A stretch of 11,355 bases of DNA. Source: JAWLCG01 sp041687295. Lineage in GTDB: Bacteria; Planctomycetota; Phycisphaerae; SM23-33; FEN-1343. Below the pieces are notes generated by a model. That model saw nothing but the letters and a program-made list of their open reading frames with translations, ran no database searches and had not been told where the DNA came from. Shown in pieces: positions 1 through 6,321 of the stretch. A program made the translations under genes and the position numbers. Location of the stretch: positions 1 through 11,355 of the forward strand of contig JAWLCG010000143.1 of NCBI GenBank assembly GCA_041687295.1. The letters run 5' to 3'. Each line of letters opens with the position of its first letter. Within the stretch, counting starts at the first letter, position 1.

Positions 1-27
1 GCGAGCAACACAGTTGCTCGCCCTACG
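1..27. repeat. Hairpin repeat, family 1 (partial, cut by window edge)
   Basis: A perfect 9-bp stem (GCGAGCAAC / GTTGCTCGC, 3-nt loop, 1-21) is followed by CCCTACG (21-27). The same CC(C)TACG end follows hairpins at 4768-4792 and 6310-6320, so I group the three as one extragenic palindromic family. By comparison with the 4723-4792 copy, the left arm of this copy probably lies beyond the window. It may mark the end of an unseen upstream gene. Confidence 0.55.
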
Positions 28-43
28 CGTTGGCGCCTTCGAC

Positions 44-60
44 GGCCGGCATTGCCGGCC
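44..60. repeat. Short GC hairpin upstream of the pduS-like gene
   Basis: GGCCGGC-ATT-GCCGGCC forms a perfect 7-bp stem with a 3-nt loop. No T-tract follows on either strand, so it is not a classical intrinsic terminator. It could end an upstream transcript or simply be part of the leader. The rest of 1-152 holds no gene I can support. Confidence 0.4.
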
Positions 61-80
61 CTGCGGCCCCGACGTCCCTG

Positions 81-109
81 TTGCTCCGGGGCCCCTCGGC
101 GGGTATGCT
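81..109 (+). promoter_or_regulatory. Possible sigma70-like promoter for the BMC redox pair
   Basis: TTGCTC (81-86) and TATGCT (104-109) are separated by 17 nt and match the -35 and -10 consensus at 3 and 4 of 6 positions. The expected start site would give a leader of about 37 nt before the ATG at 153. This is a weak match in GC-rich DNA, and the genes could instead be transcribed from further upstream as part of a longer operon. Confidence 0.3.
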
Positions 110-152
110 GGGGGTTTCACCTACGCCGACAGCGGCGCAAGCGAGAGGACGT

Positions 153-1481
153 ATGGCTGCAGTCACCGTTGAAACCGTAGCCCAGGCCGGCGTCGTCGGC
201 GCCGGCGGGGCGGGATTCCCCACCCACGTGAAGCTTCGCGGCCAGGCCGACTCGGTGCTGCTCAACGCGGCCGAGTGCGAGCCGCTGCTGCACAAGGACA
301 AGGAAGTGCTCCGCGACTACGCCGAGGGCGTGCTGGCCGGCCTGGCCGCCGGCATGGCCCTGGTGGGGGCCTCACGCGGCTACGTGGGCGTCAAGGAGAA
401 GTACACCGAGGTCATCGACGTCCTTCGGCCGATGCTGCCGGCGGGCATCGAGATCGCCCCGCTGCAGGACGCCTACCCGGCCGGCGACGAGTTCCTCCTC
501 GTCCACGAGGTGCTCGGGCGGGTCATCCCGCCGGGCGGCATCCCGCTGCACGTCGGGGCAGTGGTGATGAACGTCGAGACGGCCCTGAACGTCGCCCTCT
601 CGCCCGCTACGCCGGTGGTCGACAAGTTCATCAGCGTCGCCGGCGCGGTCGCCCACCCCTGTACGCTCAAGGTGCCCGTCGGCGTGACGCTCGGCGAGTG
701 CATCGAGGCCGCCGGCGGGGCGACCATCCCCGACCCGCACTACGTCGTCGGCGGGGCGATGATGGGCCGACTCGAGGCCAGCGCCGACGCCCTGGTCACC
801 AAGACCACCGGGGCGGTCATCGTCCTGCCGGGCGACCACAGCGTGGTCCGCCGCTTCGCCGGCACCTGGAGCACCATCCAGCGCGTGGGCCGGGCCGCCT
901 GCGACCAGTGCAGCTTCTGCACCGAGCTGTGCCCGCGCTACCTGCTGGGCCATCCCATCGAGCCCCACCGGGCCATGCGGAGCCTGGGCTTCAACGAGGT
1001 CGGCCAGGCCAACGTCATCGGCACGCAGTTCTGCTGCGAGTGCAACCTCTGCAGCGTCTACAGCTGCCCCGAGTGGCTCGACCCCAAGAACGTCTGCGCC
1101 CAGAACAAGCGCCGCCTTGCCGCCGATAAGGTCCGATGGCAGGACCCGCCCTTCAGCCCCCGCCGCGCCGAGACGATGCTGCCCAACCGCAAGGCCCCGA
1201 TGAGCAAGCTCATCCGCCGGCTCGACCTGCACGGCTTCGACAACGTCGGGCCCATGCGGCCCGGCCCGGCCCGCATCGGCCGCGTCGGCATCCCCCTGCG
1301 CCAGCACATCGGCGCCCCGTGCCAGCCGACCGTGCAGCCCGGCCAGCGGGTCCGCCGCGGCGACCTCGTCGGCTCGGTGGGCCTCGCCGACGGCAAGCCC
1401 GCCCTGGGCGCCCCGGTCCACGCCAGCATCGACGGCACGGTCGAGGCCGTCGCCGACGGCATCGTCTGGATCCAGGCGTAA
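153..1481 (+). CDS. pduS: PduS/RnfC-like flavin-dependent, Fe-S electron-transfer protein (BMC-associated)
   Basis: A 442-residue protein of the RnfC/PduS family, which moves electrons between NADH, flavin, Fe-S centres and, in PduS, cobalamin. Seen: an N-terminal glycine-rich segment VVGAGGAGFPTHVK (residues 14-27) followed by NAAECEPLL (38-46), a central SLBB-like region (about 165-205), two ferredoxin-type clusters (C250, C253, C256, C260 and C294, C297, C300, C305), and a C-terminal lipoyl-like segment GAPVHASIDGTVEAV (419-433). The length is close to Salmonella PduS (about 450). I chose ATG at 153 because GAGAGG lies 5-10 nt upstream and homology begins there; an in-frame TTG at 30 would add 41 low-complexity residues with no family match. 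The next gene is a PduT-like shell protein, the known physical partner of PduS, which favours a microcompartment role over a membrane Rnf complex. The substrate is unknown, so the symbol marks the family, not propanediol metabolism. Confidence 0.9.
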   Translation: MAAVTVETVAQAGVVGAGGAGFPTHVKLRGQADSVLLNAAECEPLLHKDKEVLRDYAEGVLAGLAAGMALVGASRGYVGVKEKYTEVIDVLRPMLPAGIEIAPLQDAYPAGDEFLLVHEVLGRVIPPGGIPLHVGAVVMNVETALNVALSPATPVVDKFISVAGAVAHPCTLKVPVGVTLGECIEAAGGATIPDPHYVVGGAMMGRLEASADALVTKTTGAVIVLPGDHSVVRRFAGTWSTIQRVGRAACDQCSFCTELCPRYLLGHPIEPHRAMRSLGFNEVGQANVIGTQFCCECNLCSVYSCPEWLDPKNVCAQNKRRLAADKVRWQDPPFSPRRAETMLPNRKAPMSKLIRRLDLHGFDNVGPMRPGPARIGRVGIPLRQHIGAPCQPTVQPGQRVRRGDLVGSVGLADGKPALGAPVHASIDGTVEAVADGIVWIQA

Positions 1482-1537
1482 CTGCGAACACCCGGTTAAG
1501 AGTCCCCGTCCCTGCGGACAGCGAAGAAGGAATCGAA

Positions 1538-2098
1538 ATGGCCGTTCCCAATGCGATTGGCGCCCTGGAGTTCTCGAGCATCGGCGTGGGCTACCTCGTG
1601 CAGGACACGCTGCTCAAGTCCGCCGACGTGGAGATCCTCATCGCCCGCACCATCTGCTCGGGCAAGTACTTCATCGTCGTCGGCGGATCGGTCAGCGACG
1701 TCCGCACCGCCATCGCCACCGGTGCCGACCTCGCCGCCGACGCCCTGGTCGATGAGTTGGTCATCCCCAACGTCGACGAGCAGGTCTTCCCCGCCCTGGG
1801 CCAGTCGGTCACGCTGGGCTCAGAGCCGGCCGAGGCGCTCGGCGTGGTCGAAAGCTTTTCCGGCACCAGCATCCTCGAGGCCGCCGACGCCGCCTGCAAG
1901 GCCGCCCGCGTCACCCTCTTCCGCGTCCACATCGCCATGGCGCTGGGCGGCAAGGGCTTCTGCCTGATGGCCGGCTCGCTCGGCCAGGTGCGCTCGGCCG
2001 TGCAGGCGGCGGCCGGCGTCGTCCGTCAGCGGGGCCTGCTCGTCAGCGAGCAGGTCATCCCCCGCCCCCGGCCCGAGCTGCTCGCCGAGTATATCTGA
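1538..2098 (+). CDS. pduT: PduT-like tandem BMC-domain shell protein with Fe-S pore cysteine
   Basis: A 186-residue trimer-forming bacterial microcompartment shell protein with two BMC domains: residues about 5-88, opening AIGALEFSSIGVGYLV, and about 98-182, opening EALGVVESFSG. The first domain carries RTICSGKYF with Cys40, aligning with the KTICPGKF motif of PduT, whose Cys38 from three subunits holds a [4Fe-4S] cluster in the trimer pore. The second domain ends LLVSEQVIPRPRPEL, again close to PduT. The ATG at 1538 is preceded by GAAGAAGGA (1523-1531). It lies 56 bp after the PduS-like gene, so the two are probably co-transcribed. Together they would form an electron path between the compartment lumen and the cytosol. 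No BMC-H, BMC-P or signature enzyme is in the window, so the type of compartment cannot be read here. Confidence 0.93.
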   Translation: MAVPNAIGALEFSSIGVGYLVQDTLLKSADVEILIARTICSGKYFIVVGGSVSDVRTAIATGADLAADALVDELVIPNVDEQVFPALGQSVTLGSEPAEALGVVESFSGTSILEAADAACKAARVTLFRVHIAMALGGKGFCLMAGSLGQVRSAVQAAAGVVRQRGLLVSEQVIPRPRPELLAEYI

Positions 2099-2144
2099 CC
2101 GCGACCCGACCGCGCGAACACCCGGCGGTAGTAGTTTGCTCCTG

Positions 2145-2175
2145 CCCAAGCCCACGGATGCAATCCGGGGGGGGG
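2145..2175. repeat. Degenerate palindromic repeat, family 2, with a G9 tract
   Basis: CCCAAGCCCACGG (2145-2157) is identical to 11195-11207. Both copies continue with (G)ATGC and a TCCG arm. Here the hairpin is CGGAT-GCA-ATCCG (2155-2167), extended by CCC/GGG across one A-G mismatch, and its right arm runs into nine G (2167-2175). It sits in the 172-bp gap between the BMC-T gene and the first oxidoreductase gene. The gap holds no gene I can support. Confidence 0.5.
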
Positions 2176-2224
2176 CGGCGCGGAGCGTTTCCGCGGCGTG
2201 CACCAACATTTCCGGGCCCGCGGG

Positions 2225-2230
2225 TAGAGT
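2225..2230 (+). promoter_or_regulatory. Possible -10 element before the Gfo/Idh pair
   Basis: TAGAGT matches the -10 consensus at 4 of 6 positions. It lies about 41 nt upstream of the ATG at 2271, a layout similar to TATGCT before the pduS-like gene. No convincing -35 is present, so the call is weak. The 172-bp gap and the palindromic repeat inside it make a separate transcription start for the oxidoreductases reasonable. Confidence 0.2.
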
Positions 2231-2270
2231 CCCGGGGCTCCTGACACATCTCGACCTGAAGGAGAGCACC

Positions 2271-3536
2271 ATGGCGCAGAGCAAGCGAAGCCGAAAGCCC
2301 ATCCGCGTTGGCGTTGTCGGCGTCGGACGCGGCGGAACCTTCATGCGTCAGGCCCCGGCCGCCGGCTTGCAACTCGTGGCCGTCTGCGATACGTGGGAGG
2401 ACAGACTCCGAGCCAGCGCCAAGCAGTGGTCCGTCGAGGGCTATACCGACTACGAGCAGTTCCTCTCGCATGACATGGACGCCGTAATCCTGGCCAACTA
2501 CTTCCACGAGCATGCCCCTTTCGCCGTCAAAGCTCTTAAAGCCGGCAAGCACGTGATGAGCGAGTGCGCCGCCTGCAACACGCTGGCCGAGGGTGTCGAG
2601 CTCTGCCGCACCGTCGAGAAGACCGGCCTGACCTACATGTTCGCCGAGAACTACCCCTACACCGCCGCCAACCAGGAAATGGCCCGGCTGTACCGCAAGG
2701 GGGAGATCGGCGAGGTCATCTACGCCGAGGGCGAGTACATCCACCCCATGTCGCCCGAGCAGCGGGCGGGCATCTCGCCGGGCCTGAATCACTGGCGCAA
2801 CCGCTGCCCGAGCACTTACTACTGCACCCACAGCCTGGCGCCGCTGATGGCCATCACCGACACGATGCCCGTCGCGGTCAACGCCCTGGTCATGCCCCGG
2901 CCCGCCAGCGACAAGCGGCCCTGGCTCTACGGCAACACCGACGCCGGCTCGGTCACGCTGTGCCGCATGGACAACGGGGCGGTCTTCCGCCTGGTCCACG
3001 GAGGCACGCCCGGGCACAGCATCTGGTACCGCCTGCACGGCGTTTCCGGCCTGATGGAGACCACGCGCGGGCCCGGCTACTGGGGGCCCGGCACGGTCCG
3101 CGTGGCCCACGAGGGCCACGACCTGAAGCGCAACGAGCAGCGGGAGCGGGTCATCGAGCCGCAGTTCCCCGCCTGGGCCCGGGCCGCGGCCGAGGCCGGC
3201 CACGGCGGCGGCGACTTCTTCACGAACCACTACTTCGCCCAGGCCATCCGCACCGGTGAGCCGCCGTTCCTCGACGTCTACCGCGGCGTGGCCATGTCGT
3301 GCGTGGGGGTGCTGGCCTGGAAGAGCGCCCTGGCCGGCGGCGCGCCCTTCGAGATGCCCGACTTCCGCCGCGAGGGCGCCCGCCGAAAGGTCGCCAAGGA
3401 CCGCTGGTCGCCCTGGAATTGCCAGGACGGGCCCGACACGCCGCCGTTCCTCTCCCGCGGCGAGCCGGTGCTCAACCCCAAGGGCCACGCGCTCTACAAA
3501 CGCGTCTGGAAGAAGAACGGCTACACGGGCGAGTAG
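2271..3536 (+). CDS. Gfo/Idh/MocA-family protein lacking the EKP lysine
   Basis: A 421-residue cytoplasmic protein with an N-terminal Rossmann fold (GVVGVGRGG, residues 14-22, for NAD(P) binding; AVCD 37-40) and a C-terminal Gfo/Idh/MocA alpha/beta domain. At the position where most family members carry EKP, it reads HVMSECAACNT (94-104), so the catalytic lysine is replaced by Cys99 while Glu98 is kept. FAENYPY (124-130) and YYCTHSLAPLM (183-193) fit the substrate-side motifs of the superfamily. This pattern recalls GH109-type members (HVxxEV, ENxxY), which use NAD to cleave glycosides, but similarity is not enough to assign that activity. ATG at 2271 has AAGGAGAG (2259-2266) at good spacing; longer readings upstream run through repeat DNA. 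A second family member follows 54 bp downstream, so the two are likely co-transcribed. No signal peptide is apparent. Its substrate is probably a sugar or sugar derivative, inferred only from family and neighbours. Confidence 0.85.
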   Translation: MAQSKRSRKPIRVGVVGVGRGGTFMRQAPAAGLQLVAVCDTWEDRLRASAKQWSVEGYTDYEQFLSHDMDAVILANYFHEHAPFAVKALKAGKHVMSECAACNTLAEGVELCRTVEKTGLTYMFAENYPYTAANQEMARLYRKGEIGEVIYAEGEYIHPMSPEQRAGISPGLNHWRNRCPSTYYCTHSLAPLMAITDTMPVAVNALVMPRPASDKRPWLYGNTDAGSVTLCRMDNGAVFRLVHGGTPGHSIWYRLHGVSGLMETTRGPGYWGPGTVRVAHEGHDLKRNEQRERVIEPQFPAWARAAAEAGHGGGDFFTNHYFAQAIRTGEPPFLDVYRGVAMSCVGVLAWKSALAGGAPFEMPDFRREGARRKVAKDRWSPWNCQDGPDTPPFLSRGEPVLNPKGHALYKRVWKKNGYTGE

Positions 3537-3590
3537 CCCCGCCCCCAATGGCGCGGTAACTGCCAAGGCACGAGAATCGGGAGAGTCAGC

Positions 3591-4727
3591 ATGACCGCCA
3601 CAAATGACGAAATACGCATCGGGGTGGTCGGCACCGGCAAGATCGGCAACGGCCACCTGAAGCGTTACGCCGACATCCCCGGCGCCCGGGTGGTGGCAGT
3701 GTGCGATATCAATGAGGCCGCCGCCCGCGCCGCGGCCAGCGAGCACGGCGTCGCCGACGTCTATACCGACTACCACCAGATGCTCGCCCGCCCCGACATC
3801 CAGGCGGTCGACGTCTGCCTGCACAACCAGCTGCATCGGCCCGTCAGCATCGACGCCATGCAGGCCGGCAAGGACGTCTACTGCGAGAAGCCCATCGCCG
3901 CGACCTACGCAGACGGGCTGGCCATGGTCCAGGCCGCCGAACGCACCGGGCAGCGGCTGCACGTCCAGATCGGGACGATCTTCAGCCCGGCGGTGCGCGT
4001 CGCCCGCGAGATGGTCGACGCCGGGCGGCTCGGCGAGATCTACCATGGCCGGGCCTACGTGAACCTGCGCCACAGCCGGCCCTTCGTCGACGGCAGGAAC
4101 ACTGCGCAGTTCGTCCGCAAGGAGACCGCCGGCGGCGGGGCCCTGATCGACTGGGGCATCTACGTTATGTGCAAGGTGCTCTGGCTGATGGGCAACCCGA
4201 AGCCGACCCGGAGTACGGGTCAGACCTACGATAAGATCCCGATGGACCCCGCCCGCCGGGCGGAGGCGCGATATGACGTCGAGGAGATGGGCTGCGGCTT
4301 CGTCCACTTCGACAATGGCGCGACGCTGGACGTGCTGGCTGCGTGGGCGATGAACCTCGACGAGCAGAATGGCTGCGCGGTCGCCGGCACCAAGGGTGGG
4401 GTGATGTTCCCCTCGCTGGTGCGGCGGGACGACCACGACCTGCCGCCGCGGTTTTTCTCGGCGGTTGCGGACCCGTGGGTGACCGAGCCCCTGGACCTGG
4501 AGGCTGCGAATGCCCGCTGGGCCGAGGCCGGCCTGGCCGATGCCTACGACTCGCCGCAGCACCACTGGGTGCGGGTGCAGCAGGGCAAGGTCGAGCTGCT
4601 GCCGACGGCCCGGATTGCGCTGAACATGATCCTCATCGCCGAGGGCGTCTACCGCTCGGTCGAGCTGGGCCGCGAGGTGACGACGGAGGAAGTGCTGGAA
4701 ATGGGCCGGGCGGAGAGCAGGCCGTAG
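3591..4727 (+). CDS. Gfo/Idh/MocA-family NAD(P)-dependent oxidoreductase
   Basis: A 378-residue sugar- or polyol-type dehydrogenase. The Rossmann motif GVVGTGKIGNGH lies at residues 11-22, AVCDINE at 36-42 and the canonical YCEKPIAAT at 97-105, with Lys100 as the expected catalytic lysine. GGGALIDWGIYVM (181-193) matches the family GGxLxDxGxH block, although Tyr stands where His is usual. ATG at 3591 is preceded by GGGAGAG (3579-3585) with 5-nt spacing. The 54-bp gap to the preceding paralogue suggests one transcript. The TAG stop at 4725-4727 lies inside a repeat-family hairpin (4723-4792), so the last few residues may have been set by insertion of that repeat. The precise substrate cannot be told from the sequence. 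Confidence 0.9.
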   Translation: MTATNDEIRIGVVGTGKIGNGHLKRYADIPGARVVAVCDINEAAARAAASEHGVADVYTDYHQMLARPDIQAVDVCLHNQLHRPVSIDAMQAGKDVYCEKPIAATYADGLAMVQAAERTGQRLHVQIGTIFSPAVRVAREMVDAGRLGEIYHGRAYVNLRHSRPFVDGRNTAQFVRKETAGGGALIDWGIYVMCKVLWLMGNPKPTRSTGQTYDKIPMDPARRAEARYDVEEMGCGFVHFDNGATLDVLAAWAMNLDEQNGCAVAGTKGGVMFPSLVRRDDHDLPPRFFSAVADPWVTEPLDLEAANARWAEAGLADAYDSPQHHWVRVQQGKVELLPTARIALNMILIAEGVYRSVELGREVTTEEVLEMGRAESRP

Positions 4728-4792
4728 GGTGGGCCAGGGCCCGCCGTGGTGGCGTCTGGCGCCATCGACGGCGGGCCAGGGCCCGCCCTACG
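4723..4792. repeat. 70-nt near-perfect inverted repeat, family 1; possible bidirectional terminator
   Basis: Arms 4723-4747 and 4768-4792 (CGTAGGGTGGGCC... and ...CCCGCCCTACG) pair with three mismatches. The 20-nt centre folds again as GGTGGCG-TCTGG-CGCCATC. It lies between two convergent genes and supplies the TAG stop of the plus-strand one. No T-tract follows, so termination by this hairpin is plausible but not shown. Related CGTAGG hairpins lie at 1-27 and 6289-6320. Confidence 0.75.
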
Positions 4793-4825
4793 GCGCTGCG
4801 CGTGCGAGGCGTTGCACGCCCCGCG

Positions 4826-6253
4826 TCAGAAGTGCAGGCCCATGTCGGGCACGGCGGCGGCTCCGGCGTGCAGGCGCAGCAGGGCCAGCAGCAGCCAGCC
4901 GACGCCGTCGACGGCGTCGTAGCGATCCTCGCCGGTGTGGCCACGGAACATGCCGTCGGTACGCAGGGCGGTGATGGCCCAGTCGGCCCGGGCGTGGGCG
5001 GCGTCGGCGAGGGCCGGCTCGTTCAGTGCATCCCCGGCCGAGGCGAGGAAATGCACCGCCCGGCCGAGATGCTCTGCGTACACCGCCGGCTGATCGGGGG
5101 CAGGCCAAGTCTTATCCAGCACGCCCGCCCATCGCCGCACGGCCCGCTCCAATTCGGCCTCGTCGGTCGGAGTTAGGCCCGGCTGTGCGAGAAGCTCCAC
5201 GCAGGTCTGGGCCATGGCCATGGGGTAGTCGTGCGCGGGGAACAGGGGGCGCCAGGGGTCGCTGTAGCGGTCGGGCATGTAGGGGGTTGTGGTTGGGTCG
5301 GTGTTGGGCTGTCCGTCGCTGACGTTGAGTCGCCCCCAGTAGAGGCCGGTCGCCTCGTCGAAGCCCCGGCTGACCCAGGCGAGCACCGCCCGGCGGGCGA
5401 TGGCGTCCAGCTCGGCCTCGCCCATGCGCAGCAGGCAGCCCGCCCACAGGCCGACCTCGGTGGTGCAGGCGTAGCGGTCCCAGCGTTCCATGTCGGGGCT
5501 GTTGCGGACCAGGTCGGTCGCTTCGTCGCGGTTGGCCCAGCTATAGCGGGCGATGCGGGCCGCCAACTCGGCCGGGCCGCGGTCGCCGGTGCGGGCCGTC
5601 AGCCACGCCAGCGCCTCGGCCAGGATGCCGCCGGCCTCGATGAAGGCGTACTCGCGCCGTCGGTCGGCGTGACGGTTGAAGCCGCCGGACTGCGCGTCGA
5701 AGACGTGGTGCGCGCCCATGGCCCGGATGGCCCGGTCGGTGACGGCTGGGTCGAGGCGCCAGAAGCTTTCCCACGCCACCGGCAGGGGCCGGGCCTCGTG
5801 CCCCACGCCCGTCTCGCTGGCCGGGTCGACGGGGACGGGCGGCTCTTCGCCGCTGAAGCGGACCACGCAGCCACGAAAGGCGTCCCAGTAGTAGTGGTTG
5901 CCCCACAGCAGCAGGCCGGTGGTGGGGGCGACACAGCGAGCGAGGAAGTCTCGGACGTAGGCGTCGGCAGTGCCGGCGAAGGTCGTATCGCCCGTCAGGC
6001 CGCTCAGGGCGTGGGCGGCGACGATGGAGGGTTGGTCCCAGTACAGGCTCACACCGCGCGGGGCGTCGATGTTGCGGTAGACGCGCTTGGGGATGTGGGC
6101 CGGCCGAGCGTCGTCGGCGGGGTATCGGCCCGTGCGGGTGTCGAGCGAGGACATCCACATGGCGGTGTCATCGGGCCCGTAGCCGACGGCCTGGCCAGTG
6201 TCGATGACGCGGGCGAGGTGGCGGGCGACCAGGGCGGCGTAGTCCGTGGGCAT
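4826..6253 (-). CDS. Six-hairpin-glycosidase/lyase-like protein, function not assigned
   Basis: A 475-residue, Trp/His/Asp-rich, mostly alpha-helical protein with no signal peptide. I recognise the general style of (alpha/alpha)6-barrel carbohydrate enzymes but not a specific GH or PL family. Notable blocks: LLLWGNHYYWDAFRG (114-128), HEARPLPVAWESFW (152-165), GGFNRHADRRREYAF (190-204), YACTTEVGLW (261-270), GLYWGRLN (303-310) and the C-terminal GHTGEDRYDAVDGVGWLLL (438-456). Conserved-looking acids such as Asp124, Glu162 and Asp443 are candidates for catalysis, which is inference only. ATG at 6253 has an excellent AGGAAGGA site (complement of 6261-6268) with 7-nt spacing. It lies 68 bp downstream of the URO-D-like gene and is probably in its transcript, with a family-1 hairpin between them. 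Cytoplasmic location would suit breakdown of imported oligosaccharides. An epimerase of the AGE fold is an alternative. Confidence 0.8.
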   Translation of the reverse strand: MPTDYAALVARHLARVIDTGQAVGYGPDDTAMWMSSLDTRTGRYPADDARPAHIPKRVYRNIDAPRGVSLYWDQPSIVAAHALSGLTGDTTFAGTADAYVRDFLARCVAPTTGLLLWGNHYYWDAFRGCVVRFSGEEPPVPVDPASETGVGHEARPLPVAWESFWRLDPAVTDRAIRAMGAHHVFDAQSGGFNRHADRRREYAFIEAGGILAEALAWLTARTGDRGPAELAARIARYSWANRDEATDLVRNSPDMERWDRYACTTEVGLWAGCLLRMGEAELDAIARRAVLAWVSRGFDEATGLYWGRLNVSDGQPNTDPTTTPYMPDRYSDPWRPLFPAHDYPMAMAQTCVELLAQPGLTPTDEAELERAVRRWAGVLDKTWPAPDQPAVYAEHLGRAVHFLASAGDALNEPALADAAHARADWAITALRTDGMFRGHTGEDRYDAVDGVGWLLLALLRLHAGAAAVPDMGLHF

Positions 6254-6288
6254 GGGGCGGTCCTTCCTGCGGTTCGTCTATGATGCGT

Positions 6289-6320
6289 GCCGGGCCTCGC
6301 TGTGCTCGACCCGGCCTACG
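6289..6320. repeat. Hairpin repeat, family 1
   Basis: GCCGGG (6289-6294) pairs with CCCGGC (6310-6315), and the repeat ends in CCTACG (6315-6320). On the minus strand it reads CGTAGGCCGGGTCGAGC and starts one base after the TAA stop (6324-6322) of the URO-D-like gene, mirroring the copy at the stop of the second oxidoreductase. It could reduce read-through or stabilise the mRNA 3' end. Confidence 0.55.
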
Positions 6321-6321
6321 G

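Noticed and set aside
30..152. Upstream TTG start extending the PduS-like protein by 41 residues
   Set aside because: The added part is Ala/Pro/Gly-rich, overlaps a hairpin and a possible promoter, and lacks a ribosome-binding site; the ATG at 153 has one and begins the family homology.
153..1481. Subunit of a membrane Rnf complex
   Set aside because: No rnfA/B/D/E/G genes are adjacent; the neighbour is a PduT-like shell protein, and length and domain layout fit PduS.
1484..2125. GCGAACACCCGG occurring at 1484-1495 and 2114-2125, each just after a stop codon
   Set aside because: A 12-bp exact match is expected by chance a few times in a window of this size, and no structure or third copy supports it, although the similar position is curious.
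2055..4565. Very long open frame on the minus strand, antisense to the two oxidoreductase genes
   Set aside because: It lies opposite two clear Gfo/Idh/MocA genes, its translation is low-complexity (Gly, Ala, Val, Asp, His, Arg) with no family motif, and such antisense frames are expected at this G+C content.
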